This document shows, one piece after another, positions 9,894 to 22,904 of a DNA stretch of 64,000 nt. Every line of letters begins with the position of its first letter. Within the stretch, counting starts at the first letter, position 1. The DNA lies in NCBI RefSeq assembly GCF_004011695.2, contig NC_082405.1, positions 2,293,001 through 2,357,000 on the forward strand, written 5' to 3'. The DNA comes from Ascochyta rabiei (taxonomy: Eukaryota > Ascomycota > Dothideomycetes > Pleosporales > Didymellaceae). A program made the position numbers and the translations under genes. The notes under the pieces are model-generated. The model ran no database searches. It was not told where the DNA came from and saw only the letters and a list, made by a program, of their open reading frames with translations.

Positions 9894-12800
9894 TGTTAGG
9901 CGCTGGGCCTAGAGGTACCTCTGCCTGTCTTAGCGAGCTACTATAGGGCTAGTCAGCCTAGACTATATAAAGGTGTTAGGGGATTATTACTAATACTCTA
10001 GCAATTAGTCTTATTACTACATACTACGTACCTTAATACACCTGCTAACCTCTTTAACCCTATCCTTCCTTATAATTGCTTTATACACTCTTTATATTCT
10101 AATTACTTTTATATTATAATTAAAGATAGACCTAAGCTACTATAAGTCTTAAACTAAATTATCTAGGCTTACTGTCTTTAGAGAGGGACTAAGACAACCT
10201 ACCTATAGAAGAGCTAGTAGAGCGTAAGGTAACACCTCCCTCTATAGATAAGGAGATACCTTAATAGACACTAAGTGTCTATAGTGCCTTAAGAGGATCT
10301 ATAGGTCCTCTAGGTAGTATACCTTACCCTAGAATTTGCATCTATAGGGGTGCTTTAGCTAAAGAAGGCTAGAATAGCCTAGAAGTAGGTAATTAATAAC
10401 AGAAGTTAGAAAACTTACGCAAATAGTTGTAAGAAATAAAAGACTATAAGGAACTTTTTTTTCTTTATAAACTTAGACGCAAATATAATAAAGAAGATCT
10501 AGTAATAATCCTATTCTTCTAAAAGGTACTAGAAGGGGTAGAGAAACTACAATCTTCCTTATCTATAAATCTTCTATAACCTAAACCTCTATAGAAGTAT
10601 ATAAAGCGTAACTGCACTAAATATAACTGTTAGGAGAGAGATTATAAAGGATACTTCCTCTAATCTCTAGTTAATTTCCTTACAGAGGAACAAAAGATTA
10701 ACTTTAGCGTAAGATACCTCTTAGAGAACCTAAAGATGTTATAGTAGGCCTACTACATAACTAACTGCTGTAATTAGCTAACCTAGGAACTAATATAGCA
10801 AGAGCTAAAAAGAATTATACTAGATGCTCTAGGAACACTAGCTAAACGTAAGTAAGCAGCGTATAAATCCTTAAAGCAATACAAGCAGCAGAAATCTTAG
10901 TCTCCTACAGATCTGCTAGACTTTATACGTCTACTATAGGAAGAACTAGGTAACTTATATATACTAGATCTTTAAGTCCTAGAATATATTACTATACTGC
11001 TCCCTAGCATATAAAAGGACTTATTCCTTATCTCCTATAATTAAAGAGACACAATCCTGAAGGTAGAGGAACAAGCTAACATTATTAACTAGAGACTAGG
11101 TTATTATAGCTAACAGCTACCTAAGAAGACTCTAGCTAAGAGTAAGATAACTAACAAAGGACTATAGAAGCGCTAATTTAGTAACTCTAGGTTAGAGGGG
11201 AATATAAAAACCCTAAAAAGGTTGTTTAAGTCTAAGAAGTTCTATAAGGAGCTAGTAAAGGGTAAACAGAGATAAGATAGGCTACATAAGGCCTAAAACA
11301 TATACCTTAAGTACAGAGAAACTAGTTACTACTACCCTAACTACCTAGAGCTAAAGTTAAATTAGAAAGACCCTACTCTAGATAAGTTAGGAAAAGATAA
11401 GGGACCTAAGAGCTAATCTCCTCTCTTGTAGCCTATATTAAATTATCTAAGGAGAAGAAGGAGAATATCTCTCTTTATAAGGCAGTGTACCTAGAATATA
11501 TACGCCTACTTACAGATAAAGTATCTATAAGCAACGCAGAGAATATAGAAGCCTTAATAGATAGAGGGTTATAACTAAACTTAATTTTAGTTCTTCTAGT
11601 AAAGAAGTAGGATCTAGAGGTTATACTATTAAATAAAATAGTAGCTAAAGGTATAGGTAGAGCAGAATTACCTATCTATAGGGTAACTACAGCTAAAGTA
11701 TCTATTATTAACTTATGTAGAAGACAGGAGGTCTAACAGATACCTCTTGTAGTTACAGACCTATAAAGGTACAAGATATACCTTAGATTACCCTAGATTA
11801 ACTAGACAAACACTAAGCTAAGCTATTTAAGCTAGTGTATACTCTTCTAAAGGAAGAAGTATAGGGACTCTTCTAAACTAGAGAAAATAGCGTTAGAAGA
11901 TACTAAAGAGTTTAAACGCACTATAAGAAGTCTCTTAGTAGATATTTATATGTGTATAGTGAACTAAGTAGGTATACACAACCTAATATCTGCTAAAAAG
12001 GGCCTAATTCTAGAAGTATATTGTAAATATGCGCACTTAGGATTAGAGGATAATGCTTAGGTCCTACTAGAGCATAGAGAGCATAACCTAGTAATTAATA
12101 TTGTAGAAGAAGCTACTTCCCTCTACTAACTGTTCTACAGACTATCTGCAACAGAATTAGAGATACTTAGGAAGTATCTAGTAGAATATCTATAACGTGG
12201 CTAGATACAACACTTAAGGTGGCTAGCTAGGGCGCCTATTCTCTTTTTAAAGAAGAAAGACAGTAACCTACAACTGTGTGTAGACTATAGAGGCCTAAAC
12301 ATGATAATAGTTAAAAACTGCTATCTATTACTACTAATTAAAGAGTTACTAGAATAACTAGCGCAAGCTAAGTTCTATACTAAACTAGATATATATAAGG
12401 TGTATTACTGTATCTAAATTAAGGAAGGGGATAAGTAGAAGACTACTTTTTAAACTAGGTATAGACATTTTAAGTACACAGTAATGCTGTTTAGACTTAT
12501 AAATACTCCTATCTAATTTTAGGCCTATATAAACAAGGCACTAATAGGATTAGTTAATATAACTTATATTATGTATCTAGACAACATATTAGTATACTCT
12601 AAGACAGAGGAAGACTACATTAGACATGTTAAGGAGGTCTTAGAGAGGCTTTGCAAAGCAAACCTCTATATACGCTTAGACAAGTGTAAATAGCACTATT
12701 AACGCACTAAGTACCTTAGGTACATAGTCTTACCTAAAGGGGTAGGCATTAACCTAGACATGGTTAAAACAATCTAAGAGTAGCTAATCCTGCACACAGT

Positions 12801-15215
12801 TTGCAATATCTAAGTATTTATAGGCTTTATAAACTACTACTAGAGGTTTATTATAGGGTTTTCTAAATTAGCTTTGCTATTAACCTAATTAACCTAGAAA
12901 GGGCTAAATTTAGCTAAATCTAGTTAAGTAATAAGGAAGAAGGAGAGTTAGCCTCTTAAGCTAAGCAAAGAATCCCTATAAGCTTTCTAGAATATAAAGG
13001 ATTTATTTATTAACTTACCTATCTTAGTTTATTTTGTACCTAGGAGACAGACTAGGATAGAAGTAGATGCCTCTAGAGGCGCTATCTTAGGAATCCTTAG
13101 TTAACTAGTCCCTAGGGAGGGGAAGCTGGCCTAATAGAGGCCTATAGACTTCTATTTAAAGAAGTTAATCTAAGTAGAGTACAACTATAATACCTATAAC
13201 TAGGAGCTTCTTATAATTATCTAGAGCCTACAGTATTTGCAAAGATACTTAGACAGTACCTTCTTTAAGATCCTAATAGATTACTAAAACCTAAAATAGT
13301 TTATAGAGACAAAGGTTCTTAGCTATTAGTAAGTAAGGGCATACTTAGTGTTCTCTAAGTTTAACTTTGTAATTACTTATTACCTAGGGTCTATAAACCC
13401 TATAGATAGACTTTTACAGCGTCCTAATTATATAAGAGAGGCGTAAGACCCCTTATAAAAGTATAATTAGGCTTTTATATAACTGCTTTAGAAGATCCTA
13501 ACTAGAAGGAACCCTAATACTCCCCTAGTAGCAGCTATAACCCTTTATTTGTCTGTAAAAGGAAGAAAAGACATAAGGGACCTTAAAAGAGAAGAATTAA
13601 GAGAGAACAGTTATACAGAGCTAATAACAGACTTAGACAATACAGACAAACTCTCTAGTGCTAAAAAAGAGTTAAGTAACATTAAAATAGGACAAAATAA
13701 CCTAGAAAAAGATAATATAGCTAAGGAGAAGCGTATCTTGCTTATTAGGCTAAAAGATAAAGTGTAAGTAATTAAAGAATGTTACAATAACCTAATATTA
13801 GGACACTTTAGAGCACAAAGGATCTTAGAGAAAATTTAGCGCAGATATACCTAGAAGGGCATTACTAAGGATATATCGAACTACTGCTACAACTGCTTAG
13901 TATGTAGGAGATTAACTACTACCTAACATAAACTGTACAGGTTATTATAACCTTTACTAGTGCTAAGCTAACAATAGGAGGACGTAATAATAGACTTTAT
14001 TACAGAATTACCCTCTAGTAAGGTGGCTAGGCTAGTATGTAACTCTATACTAGTAGTAGTATGTAAATTAACTAAAATATCACACTATATACTAGCTAGG
14101 GCTAATTAGAATAGAAAAGACCTAGTACACACCTAGATTAGAGAAATTATCTACTTACACAGCGCGCTAGTATAAATTATCTTAGATTAGGGGCTGCTAA
14201 TAAACTTAAAGACGTAGGAAACCTTTAACTACTATTTAAACTTAAGACAAGTCTTAACGTTGGCCTATTATCCCTAGACAGATAGCCAAATAGAAAGGTA
14301 AAATTAGACTCTTAAACAGTACCTACGTTGCTATTGTACTCTAGAATAAGATAATTTAGCCCTATAGATTTTAATTACAGAATTTGTATATGATAATAGC
14401 ATTTACATATCTATAAATGTAACACCTTTCTAAGGCTATTACAGTATAGATCTAAGAAGCACAGATTAGCCTACTTTAGTATTAAAAGGCAGAGAATCTC
14501 CCCTTATAAAAGAATTAGCTGCTAAAGTTATTACCTTATAGGCTACCTGTAAAGCAAATATAGAAAAATTAAATAAGTATTAAAAGAAATACTTAGATAA
14601 GAAACAACTACTAGCACCCTTTAAAGTAGGCGACAAAGTACTAGTCTCTAGTTAAGAATAATAGGACAGTACGCCTAAAAAAGAAGCTAGACTAGAAATA
14701 CCTAGGACCTAGGACTATTACAGCCTAGATTAGCCCTAGTGTATATAGAGTAGACCTGCTAGGAACAAAAGAGATCTATCTAGTATTCTATGCGTTACTG
14801 CTAGACCTATACATACTAAGAAGTTAACTTCTAATTATATAGGAATAAATATAAGAACCTATAGTTAAAGGGAAAGAGAAGGTGTAGGATATAGAAAAAG
14901 TCCTTAATAGAAGGTAACTAGACAACAGACAGTAGGAATACCTTATTAAGTAGAATAGTTCCCTAACTTAGAAAATTCCTAGGAAATTAGCATAAATCTT
15001 TCTAAAGAAGCGCTAAAATAATACTAGAAACTAATAAAGTAACTGTTTAAACTGCGTAATAAGACGTTAAGGTTAAAGTCTAAAAAAGGGAGGGACTAAA
15101 AAGGCTAAATACCTTTACTTAATTATATTTTTTCGCTATAGGGGTTTTTTAATTAATAAGTGTTTAATAGTTTACGCTAAGAGAAAACATAACCCTACCT
15201 TACCCTACAGTGGTA
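9894..15215 (+). mobile_element. Ty3/Gypsy family A copy 1 (chromodomain type), RIP-degraded
   Basis: The 5' LTR starts TGTTAGGCGC at 9,894 and ends around 10,100. A gag relic covers 10.4-11.4 kb. The reverse transcriptase is at about 12.2-12.9 kb (FYTKLDIYKVYYC; the YLDN box at about 12,577 stands in for YVDD). RNase H is at 13.0-13.35 kb. A 72-codon open stretch at 13,549-13,767 lies between RNase H and integrase. The integrase H2C2 zinc finger and core are at 13.8-14.5 kb (GHFRAQRILEK, CYNCLVCRRL). A chromodomain-like segment is at about 14.88-15.0 kb (DIEKVLNRR). A purine tract (AAAAAAGGGAGGG) is near 15,083. No 3' LTR was found, and homology with copy 2 stops near 15,213. Confidence 0.75.
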
Positions 15216-15477
15216 AAAGGGTAGAGGTTAGGTAGGGGTAGGGTACATCACGTGATGTACCCCTACCCTACTCTACCCCTACCTACGCTAATTCTATACT
15301 AAGAGGGTAGAGGTAGGGTAGGGTCTATATAGGGTATAGGTAGGGGTAGGGTAGACTCTATATAGGGTACAGGTAGAGGTAGGGTAGGGTCTACATAGGG
15401 TAGAGGTAGGGGTAGGGTAGGGTCTATATAGGGTACAGGTAGGGGTTAGGTAGGGGTTAGGTAGGGGTTAGGTAGTG
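15216..15477. repeat. GGGTA-rich minisatellite with palindrome
   Basis: Imperfect units of roughly 50 bp, each containing TATAGGGTACAGGTAGGGG and GTAGGGTAGGGTCTA variants, run from about 15,300 to 15,470. At 15,241-15,262 there is a perfect palindrome (arms GGGTACATCAC and its complement), with GGTAGGGG-type sequence on the left and CCCCTACC-type on the right. The repeats resemble degenerate telomere-like G-rich DNA, but no true TTAGGG array is present. Confidence 0.6.
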
Positions 15478-15783
15478 TAGGTGTCAGCGTCTAACTCTTT
15501 ACCTAAAGCAGTTATTATAAAACCTTGTACTACAAAAATGTAGAGTAAAATAAACGCTTTTAAAAAATCTATATACTCTAATATTCTAATTAAAACTAGT
15601 AGAGTTATAGTAGTTACTATGTAAATCTTAGGTTATTACTACATATGCCTACGTAACAACTGCTCTAGCTCTACTAGTTTTAATTAGAATCTTACAGAAT
15701 ATAGACTGTTTAAAAGTACTGTTCTTATTCTATATGTTTTTAGTACAAAATTTCTTAATGGCTGCTTTACTATAAGAGTTACA
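15478..15783. mobile_element. Fold-back (MITE-like) element, copy 1
   Basis: The left half begins GTGTCAGCGTCTAAC and the right half ends in ACTATAAGAGTTAC. The two halves are long inverted copies of each other: GTAGTTACT/AACAACTGC around the centre, and ACTAGTAGAGTTATAG against CTCTACTAGTTTTAATTAG. It is about 306 bp with no coding capacity. The outer tip on the right is shorter than in copy 2. Confidence 0.6.
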
Positions 15784-15827
15784 GGTAGGGGTAGAGGTAG
15801 GGAAGAGGTAGGCCTAAGTAGGGCCCG
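15784..15827. repeat. GGTAGGGG-type spacer between fold-back copies
   Basis: A short run of GGTAGGGGTAGAGG-like sequence separates the two fold-back elements. Confidence 0.5.
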
Positions 15828-16146
15828 TAGGTGTCAGCATCTAACACTTTAACTAAAGTAGTTATTACAAAACTTTATACTACAAAATTATAGAGTAAAA
15901 TAAGCACTTTTAAATAGTCTATATACTGTAAGATTCTAATTAGAACTAGTAGAACTAGAGTAGTTGTTACGTAGGCCTATGTAGTAATAACCTAGGATTT
16001 ATATAACAACTACTATAACTCTACTAGTTTTAATTAGGATCTTATAGTATATAGACTATTTAAAAGTGCTTATTTTATTCTACATTTTTATAGTATAAAG
16101 TTTTATAATAATTACTTTAGTTAAAGAGTTACACGCTAACACCTAC
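15828..16146. mobile_element. Fold-back (MITE-like) element, copy 2
   Basis: It is about 319 bp, with tips GTAGGTGTCAGC and GCTAACACCTAC (inverted, one transition). Inverted arms of roughly 140 bp continue inward (ACTTTAACTAAAGTAGTTAT against ATAATTACTTTAGTTAAAG). The centre is near 15,985. It has no ORF. It is clearly related to copy 1, in the same orientation, and flanked by GGGTA-type repeats on both sides. Confidence 0.7.
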
Positions 16147-16410
16147 AGGCCCTACTTAGGCCTACCTCTTCCCTTTAGACCCTACCCTAAACCCTACTCT
16201 ACTCTACCTCTACCCCTAGTCTGTGTAGACTGTACCCTACCCCTACCCTACGCTAGAGGTACCTCTACTCTACCCCTACCTAACATCTGTGCAGACCCTA
16301 CCCTACCCCTACCCTATGTAGACCCTACCCCTACCCTACCCCTACCCCTAGTACGTGCAGACTGTACCTAACCCCTACCCAACCCTAGGGTACCCCCTAC
16401 CCTTTTGCTA
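16147..16410. repeat. CCCTACC-rich minisatellite (mirror of 15.22-15.48 kb)
   Basis: Units such as CCCTACCCCTACCCTA with TGTGTAGACTGTACC spacers form the C-rich strand of the repeat found left of the fold-back pair. The whole 15.2-16.4 kb block is therefore a large imperfect inverted arrangement. Confidence 0.6.
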
Positions 16411-16618
16411 GCGTAGTACTTCATCTATAGCTACTGTGCTTAGATACGTTACCTTAAAGGGACCTAAAGCTAGTAAAAGTTAATTACTATTATATTAGCT
16501 AGAGCAATATTACCTAGTAAAAGGTAGTAGGTTGCTAGACTAGGCTAAACAACCTAGTGATTAGCAGGCCTAGGGCTAGAGGATTATAGGTTCTTAAAAC
16601 TGTCTAACAAGCTATTGT

Positions 16619-16825
16619 AAGGAGTGTACAAGGCGATTACAAGGGAGGATAGGGTTAAAGAGGATAGCAGGTGTATTAAGGTACGTAGTATGTAGTAACA
16701 AGACTAATTGCTAGAGTATTAGTAATAACCTCTAACACCTTTATATAGTCTGGGCTGGCTAGCCCTATAGTAGCTTGCTAAGACTAGCAGAGGTACCTAG
16801 GTACTCCTAGGCCTACCGCCTAACA
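16619..16825 (-). repeat. LTR of Ty3/Gypsy family A, minus orientation
   Basis: It is the reverse complement of the 1,136-1,353 LTR. It ends ACCGCCTAACA and is followed by repeat D, just as at 8,057. Confidence 0.65.
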
Positions 16826-18535
16826 ATGCCTCCCTTCTCTAGATTGTTTAGCTTAAACAATAGTATAATTAGCAATACTATATTATTTTAGCCTAGCTTT
16901 AGACGTGTTTCTTCTATCTGTCCTATTATAGCTAATTCTAACTAGGTTTAGGCATTTAGGACACCTTATAAGGCTAGAGGGGGCTTAATACTAATTCTAC
17001 CTTTACCTAGTAAAAGTTAAACAGAAATCCTCTCTTACCTCTTACTTTACCTCTAGGGTCTAGGCAGCTGCCTACGCAGGCTAAAGCTCTAACTAGGTAG
17101 CTGGCAGCATATAAGCTATCTATACCCCTAGTTTTATTAGTTACTACTATATCCTACTTTATTTTAGTAAGTACTAACCTATTCTGTCTAGCACTTTTAT
17201 AAGGATAGCTAAGGGATTTTCTAGGTCTTTCTAGCACGTTCTAACACGTTTTAGCAGATAGTACTGCACAACACGCCCTAGTAACCTTTTTAGACTGTTC
17301 CTAACTGCTACTGCCTACTACTAACTAATACTAACTTTTACTAACTACTATTTGCTATAGCTGTTATGTTAATGCCTGCTTACTGCAAGATTAACATTGC
17401 TAAGAACAGTAGGACTGCTAAGCAGTGCTGTATGCTATGTCTCTACTACATTACTAATAGTAATGTCTATAGGGACTGTTGTTCCTCTGCTAACCTAGCT
17501 TTGTAGGGTAGCCTGCGTTATAGGGACGCCTAGGCCTACTACTATAGAGAGTGTTATAATAGCAATAAGAATTACCTATTAGTACGTGTTTTGTCTCTTT
17601 TTAGCTTATTTTAGTATCTTTTAATATATTTAGGGCCCTAATAAGTACGCTAACAGCTATTTAAGGCTTTCTAGCAACATAGCGCGCCTTTACTCTAGTT
17701 ACTGCCTAGTTACTACTACTTATGCTGCTATTGTTAATGCAGCTAACGTTAAGACTACCCCTGTAACACCTGCTACTACTATGCCTATGTCTATCAACAA
17801 GAAGACCACAATAGGCAAGTCTATTGTTAACTAGGCTAGCTTGTTGCTAGGTATAATTTAAGAGTATGTTCTAACACGTTTTAGCTTATTATAGCATAAT
17901 CTAACCTTTATAGGAACTATTTACTGCAGAAAGAGCTACTTATACTCTATAATAGTAAAACTTACACACGTAAGTTAACCTTATCTAGCATCTATATTAA
18001 GAAGCAAGATTAATCTAAGGCTAGCGCTGTTAAGGCTAAGATAAAGTAAAATTAGATGTTAGAGGAGAGCAGTAGTAAGTTTAATCTAGATGCGCCTATT
18101 ACCCTCTGTAAGAGGGTATTATAGCACGTTTTAACCTATTTTAATAATGTCTAACTTCTTTTATAGTTAAAGTACTAGATTACAAGCACTAGAAAGACCC
18201 TTAGTTAACTCTAGGAGGAGCAAGAGGAGCAGGAGGCTGCTAAACAGGCTGCTGCTGATGCTGCTGCTGCTACTGCTGCTGCTAAGAAGCCTTATAGTAG
18301 TTACAAGGCTGCTACTTATACCTATAGTAGTAGTTATAGTTAATAGATGTTCCCTATAATAGAAGGTTTAGATTAATAATACCTAAGTTTGTAGTTAGTA
18401 GATAGTTTTAGGCTAATATAGCAATTAGGTGTATTACACTCTTAGATAGTCTAAATAATACTAGGAAGGTGTTCTTCTATACTAATTCTCCTATATTTAT
18501 AAGGGATTACTCTACACAACAAAGTAAAATTTTGA
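16826..18535 (+). mobile_element. Repeat D, longest copy: cysteine-rich and alanine-rich coding relic with intron-like gaps
   Basis: This is the fullest copy of repeat D. On plus, from about 17,390, a cysteine-rich frame can be read (NSRTAKQCCMLCLYYITNSN). Coding-like blocks are separated by short AT-rich gaps that look like introns: each starts GTATGTT, GTGTTTT or GTATTAT, most contain a CACGTTTTA-like word, and all end in TTTATAG or TTTAG. The last block ends in an alanine/glutamine-rich tail (AAKQAAADAAAATAAAKKPY) near 18,238-18,300. I do not recognise the protein. It may be a captured host gene or a transposon accessory protein. All copies are RIP-mutated. Confidence 0.4.
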
Positions 18536-18649
18536 CATAGGGCCCTGCACACCGGAAAAACATCAGAATCTATCTTAACCCAGCGAGGATATACTATCCT
18601 AAGCTTCCTAGAGCCTCTAGGCGTCTGGTTGCTGTACGCTGCCTGGTTA

Positions 18650-21600
18650 TCTAACCTAATCTGTTGTAAAAAATTTCAGATTTGCAGAGCACAGACCTCC
18701 CTAAAGAAAAGAACAATCTTATCTTATCTTATCTTCTAAGATCTTAACTTAACAAACATAACAAACAACAAAACATCCTATCCCTACTAGATAGCAACAA
18801 GCCTTTCCTTATCTTTCTGCTTTTAGCCCCTTCTTTCTACTCCTAGAGGTCTACTAGTTAGGCTAGTAAGAATAGAACAAAGGCAAGAATAGTAAAGCTA
18901 AGACTGCCTTTTCCTTGTTTTTCAGCTCTAAAAAGTAGATAGAGACTAGGTACCTCTCTCTGTGCAAAAACAAGCTCTCTTCTAGTTATTTCTTAGTTAT
19001 TTTATCTTAAAAAAGAGAAGGAAAACCCGACCTAGGACTAGGACCCAGGACCTAAGACTATAGAACTGGAACTACTACCTAATAGAGACTAATCTCTAAA
19101 CACAGGGACAATAGAAATAAGCCCCCCTAGCTCCCTAACCTCTCTAGGAGAGATGTACCAGCCTATACTAATCCTAAGACCCCTATCTATACCCTTATTG
19201 TCTATACTACACCTACAATCTACTCTAGGAATATACTAACCTAGTATATTTAACAGGACTACAACGTTACCTCTACCCTCTGCTCCCTCTAAACAACCAG
19301 CTAGTAGACCTGCTACTCTAACAGCACCTAGGCTTCCCCCCTTCTAGTTTAACATAGCTACTAGGCCTATGAACCAAGCTTCTATTGCTAAAACAGTAAA
19401 AGAAGCTCTATCTATTGCCAGGACAATGGTTATCTAGGCTTCCTCCCTAGCTACCTTAAACAAGGAACAATTAAACCTCCTAGACCTTCTAGAAATCTTT
19501 TAAGACTACACAGAAAACAACAGGATAAACAAACAAGGCCTCTCTATCCTAGCCTCCCAAGTATCTAACCTTAAAACAGTGTCTAAATTAATTAAAACAA
19601 GAGCAAAACTCCTTCAGAAACCTACCCTAGCTACTAAGACTCCTACTATTTAACCTTCTACTTAGCCTACTTTATACGCATCTGCAGCTTTAGCTAACCT
19701 CCCTAAGAACATAGACTAGCAAACAGTTATAAAGAAGAAGCAACCTACTATTATAAAGAACTCTCTAAGTGCACGCTAACTAGTTCTTACACTAGAGTAA
19801 GAACTACCCTCTTTTGCCCCCCTAGAGATGCATAATGCTTTTAATAAGGCCTTTACAGATAAAGGAGTAAGCCTCCCTATAATTGCTTCTGCTAGCCTAA
19901 GTAGAAGGAACAATATTGTTCTTACTATAACGCCCTCCTTTACTGTAAAATACCTGCTTAAAAACTAAGTAATCTAGCAATTAGTTACTACCTATAAGGA
20001 AGCCCTTCTAATAGAACTATAGCACAAAGTAATCCTACACAACATCCCTACGTCTCTAGAAACAAACTAGGACCTAGAGGTGCTTAAGTTAGAGATAACT
20101 ACCTTTAACAAAGGCCTAATAATAGTAGGAAACCTATTCTAGCTAACAAGCTATAAAAGGAGACAGAAGTAATAACTAGGATCTGTCTGTGTAGCGTTTA
20201 CAACAGAAAAAGAAGCACAACAAGCTATACGCAATAGACTATACCTACTAGAAGCTAGTATAAAAGTAGAGAAGTTTGTCCCTACACCTTCTACTACATA
20301 ATGCTAAAAATGTTAGCAATTTGGACATATAGAGAACAGGTGCCTTAATAGCACTATATATAAGATATGCGCAGATAAACACCCTATAACACTACATAAG
20401 TGTAACACGTGTAGCACTACTAGTAAAGCCTGCGTACACACTATACCTAAGTGTATAAACTATAAAGAAGTATATATAGTAGATAGCATTTAATATATAG
20501 CCTATAAGGCTATAATAAATGTATAAACACACCTAGAATACTAGACAACCTAAGGATCCTATAGGTAAATCTAAACAAGAGTGTATAAGCTACAGAGAGC
20601 GCCTTACAACTTGCAGTAGAACTTGCTATAGACCTTGTCTTAGTACAAGAACTATAGCTTACCCCTACTTAATAACAACCTTTAGACTACTTAGACACAC
20701 GCTCTGTAAACTACCCCTCCTTTACATAAATCCTACCTATACTACAGGACTATAGTATAAGGCCACGCGTTCTAGCCTATATCCTACGTTTAACACTAGT
20801 ACAAATCACCCTAACAGCAGACTTAAACCCTAACCTAGACTTTCTAGCTATTATAGTCTAACAGTCTAGGTTTAACTGTACAATCTATAATATATACAAC
20901 TAAACAAACACATAAGAAACAACAATAGTAGAAAGAAAGCTTCTAAATAGCTAAACTCTGCCTAACTTAATCCTGCTAGGGGACTTTAATACATACTACC
21001 CTTAGTAGGACCCTATAATAACTACTATAACACTAAAAGCTAGTAGTTTTATTACCTAGATAGAAGAGTAAAACCTAGAGCTACTAAATAACCCTAGTAC
21101 AGGCACCTTCTACAGGCTAAACATAAGTAGGGAAAGTGTTCTAGACCTTACCTTTGCCACACACAGGCTTACAAACTAGATAGAAGACTAGTAAACCCTA
21201 GCAGGCATAGGCTTAGACTACCTAGGCATCCTGTTTATAATTACTATGCCTAGAACACAGCTCCCTAACAACCCTACTCCCTGGTTCAACACTAAGAAGG
21301 CAGACTAGGACCTATTTCAGAAGGAGCTAGCAAAGGAATTAGGAAAAAGCTCTGCCCTAAACACTATAAGCCCTAGACACTCTACTAGCACCTCTCTACT
21401 CCTTATCTAAGGAAAGGACAGAGAGCTAGAAAAGCAGCTTAAAGTAATAGGGAAGGAGCTTACTACAGTAATAACAAACGCAGCTAAGACTATAATCCTA
21501 TAAAGCTCTACTAGTGCAAGAAGCAAGCCTTAGTAGAACCTAGACCTAAAACTCCTAAGGACAAACATGCTTAGTAAATAACGCCTCCTATAAAGAGAAC

Positions 21601-22904
21601 TAGCTACTAGCCCTACAACTACATACACATAGAAAAGGGACTACCTAGTTACTAGAAACAACTACCTACAAACAGTAAAAGTAGCAAAACGCAACTACTA
21701 GAATTAATTCCTAGAAAAAGAGGATATAAAATTAATCTTTAAGGCATTGTCCTATACTAGGACTGTAGGTAACTAAAGCATACCTGCTATATAAGGCCCT
21801 AGGGGAATAGAGAACTCCTTTTAAGGCAAGTGCTTAGCGCTAAGAGATACTCTCTTCTCTAAACTACCTGCCTCTCAGCCTATAGAATGGAGGACCTACT
21901 AAGAAGGTAGCTAGAAATAGCTACCCCTTACTAAAGAAGAGCTAGAACACGCCTGCCCCTTACAAATCTAAAGTAGCTCCCTAGGACTAGATATAATAAA
22001 CTAGGAGATAATTACTATAGCATATAAAGTAGAAACAGACATATTCTTCTATATGTTCTCTACACTATTTAACTATAGATACTACCCTTAAATCTAAAAA
22101 AGAGTAACAGGAGTTATCCTAAAAAAGCTAAACAAACTAGACTATACAGCCCCTAAAGCCTATAGGGTAATTGCTCTCCTTAGCTGCCTAGGTAAAGTTA
22201 CAGAAAGACTAGTTGCTAAAAAGCTTAGAATACTAGCTAAAACAACTACCCTACTACACCCTTTATAACTAGGTAGAAGAGTATAAAAATTAGCTATAGA
22301 CGCCTCTATACTGCTGCTAAACTAAGTGTAAGAATAAAGGAAACTAAAGTGTATAACAACTATAGTGTTTCTAGACATTAAAGGAGCCTTTAACTATGTC
22401 TTACTAGGCTAACTACTTACTATCCTACAACAACTAAAGCTACCCTACAGCCTAATAGCCTAGATCTAATCCTTCCTCTCTAGACGCTAACTACAACTAT
22501 CTTTTAATAGAGAAACAGAAGAATTTAGCAATATAAACGCTGGAATCCTATAAGGAAGCCCTGTCTTACCTATCCTGTTCCTGATATATATTAGACCTCT
22601 ATTCTAGTTAATTACAAACTACTTGCTGTCCTACCTAGACAACCTAGCTATTACAGTATTGTCCACTAGCCTAAATAAAAACATCTGCCTACTAGAAAGA
22701 GATATAGCCAGCCTATTTGCAAAAGGATCTATCTGTGTAATACAGTTTAATGCACTAAAAACTAAACTTATCTACTTTACTTTAAGCTAAAAAGTAGGAA
22801 ACTACACTCTTACCCTACTAGACAGTTCTACTATAACACCAAAAAAGACTGTTAAATGGCTAGGAATCTACTTTAACAACAGGCTCTCCTTTAAGGAGCA
22901 TGCT
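18650..22904 (+). mobile_element. Tad-like LINE, 5' part: ORF1, endonuclease and reverse transcriptase relic
   Basis: The 5' leader has ATCTTATCTT repeats. ORF1 ends with a cluster of CCHC-type zinc knuckles at about 20,300-20,460 (QFGHIENRCL, HKCNTCSTTSKACVH). ORF2 then shows endonuclease-like sequence (about 20.6-21.3 kb) and reverse transcriptase. The RT blocks are FLDIKGAFNYVLLG at about 22,370, then GSPVLPILFLIYI, then SYLDNLAITV in place of YxDD, and the WLGIYFNNRLSFKEHA thumb motif at about 22,858. TAG and TAA codons interrupt every domain. The element continues after the nested Copia at 28,179. Confidence 0.75.

Noticed and set aside
15300..15470. Telomere (TTAGGG) array
   Set aside because: The units are irregular GGGTA/GGTAGGGG words of about 50-bp period, not TTAGGG repeats, and they are interstitial.
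18238..18300. CTG-type trinucleotide expansion
   Set aside because: The GCT/CTG run is short and impure and reads as the alanine-rich tail of the repeat D relic.
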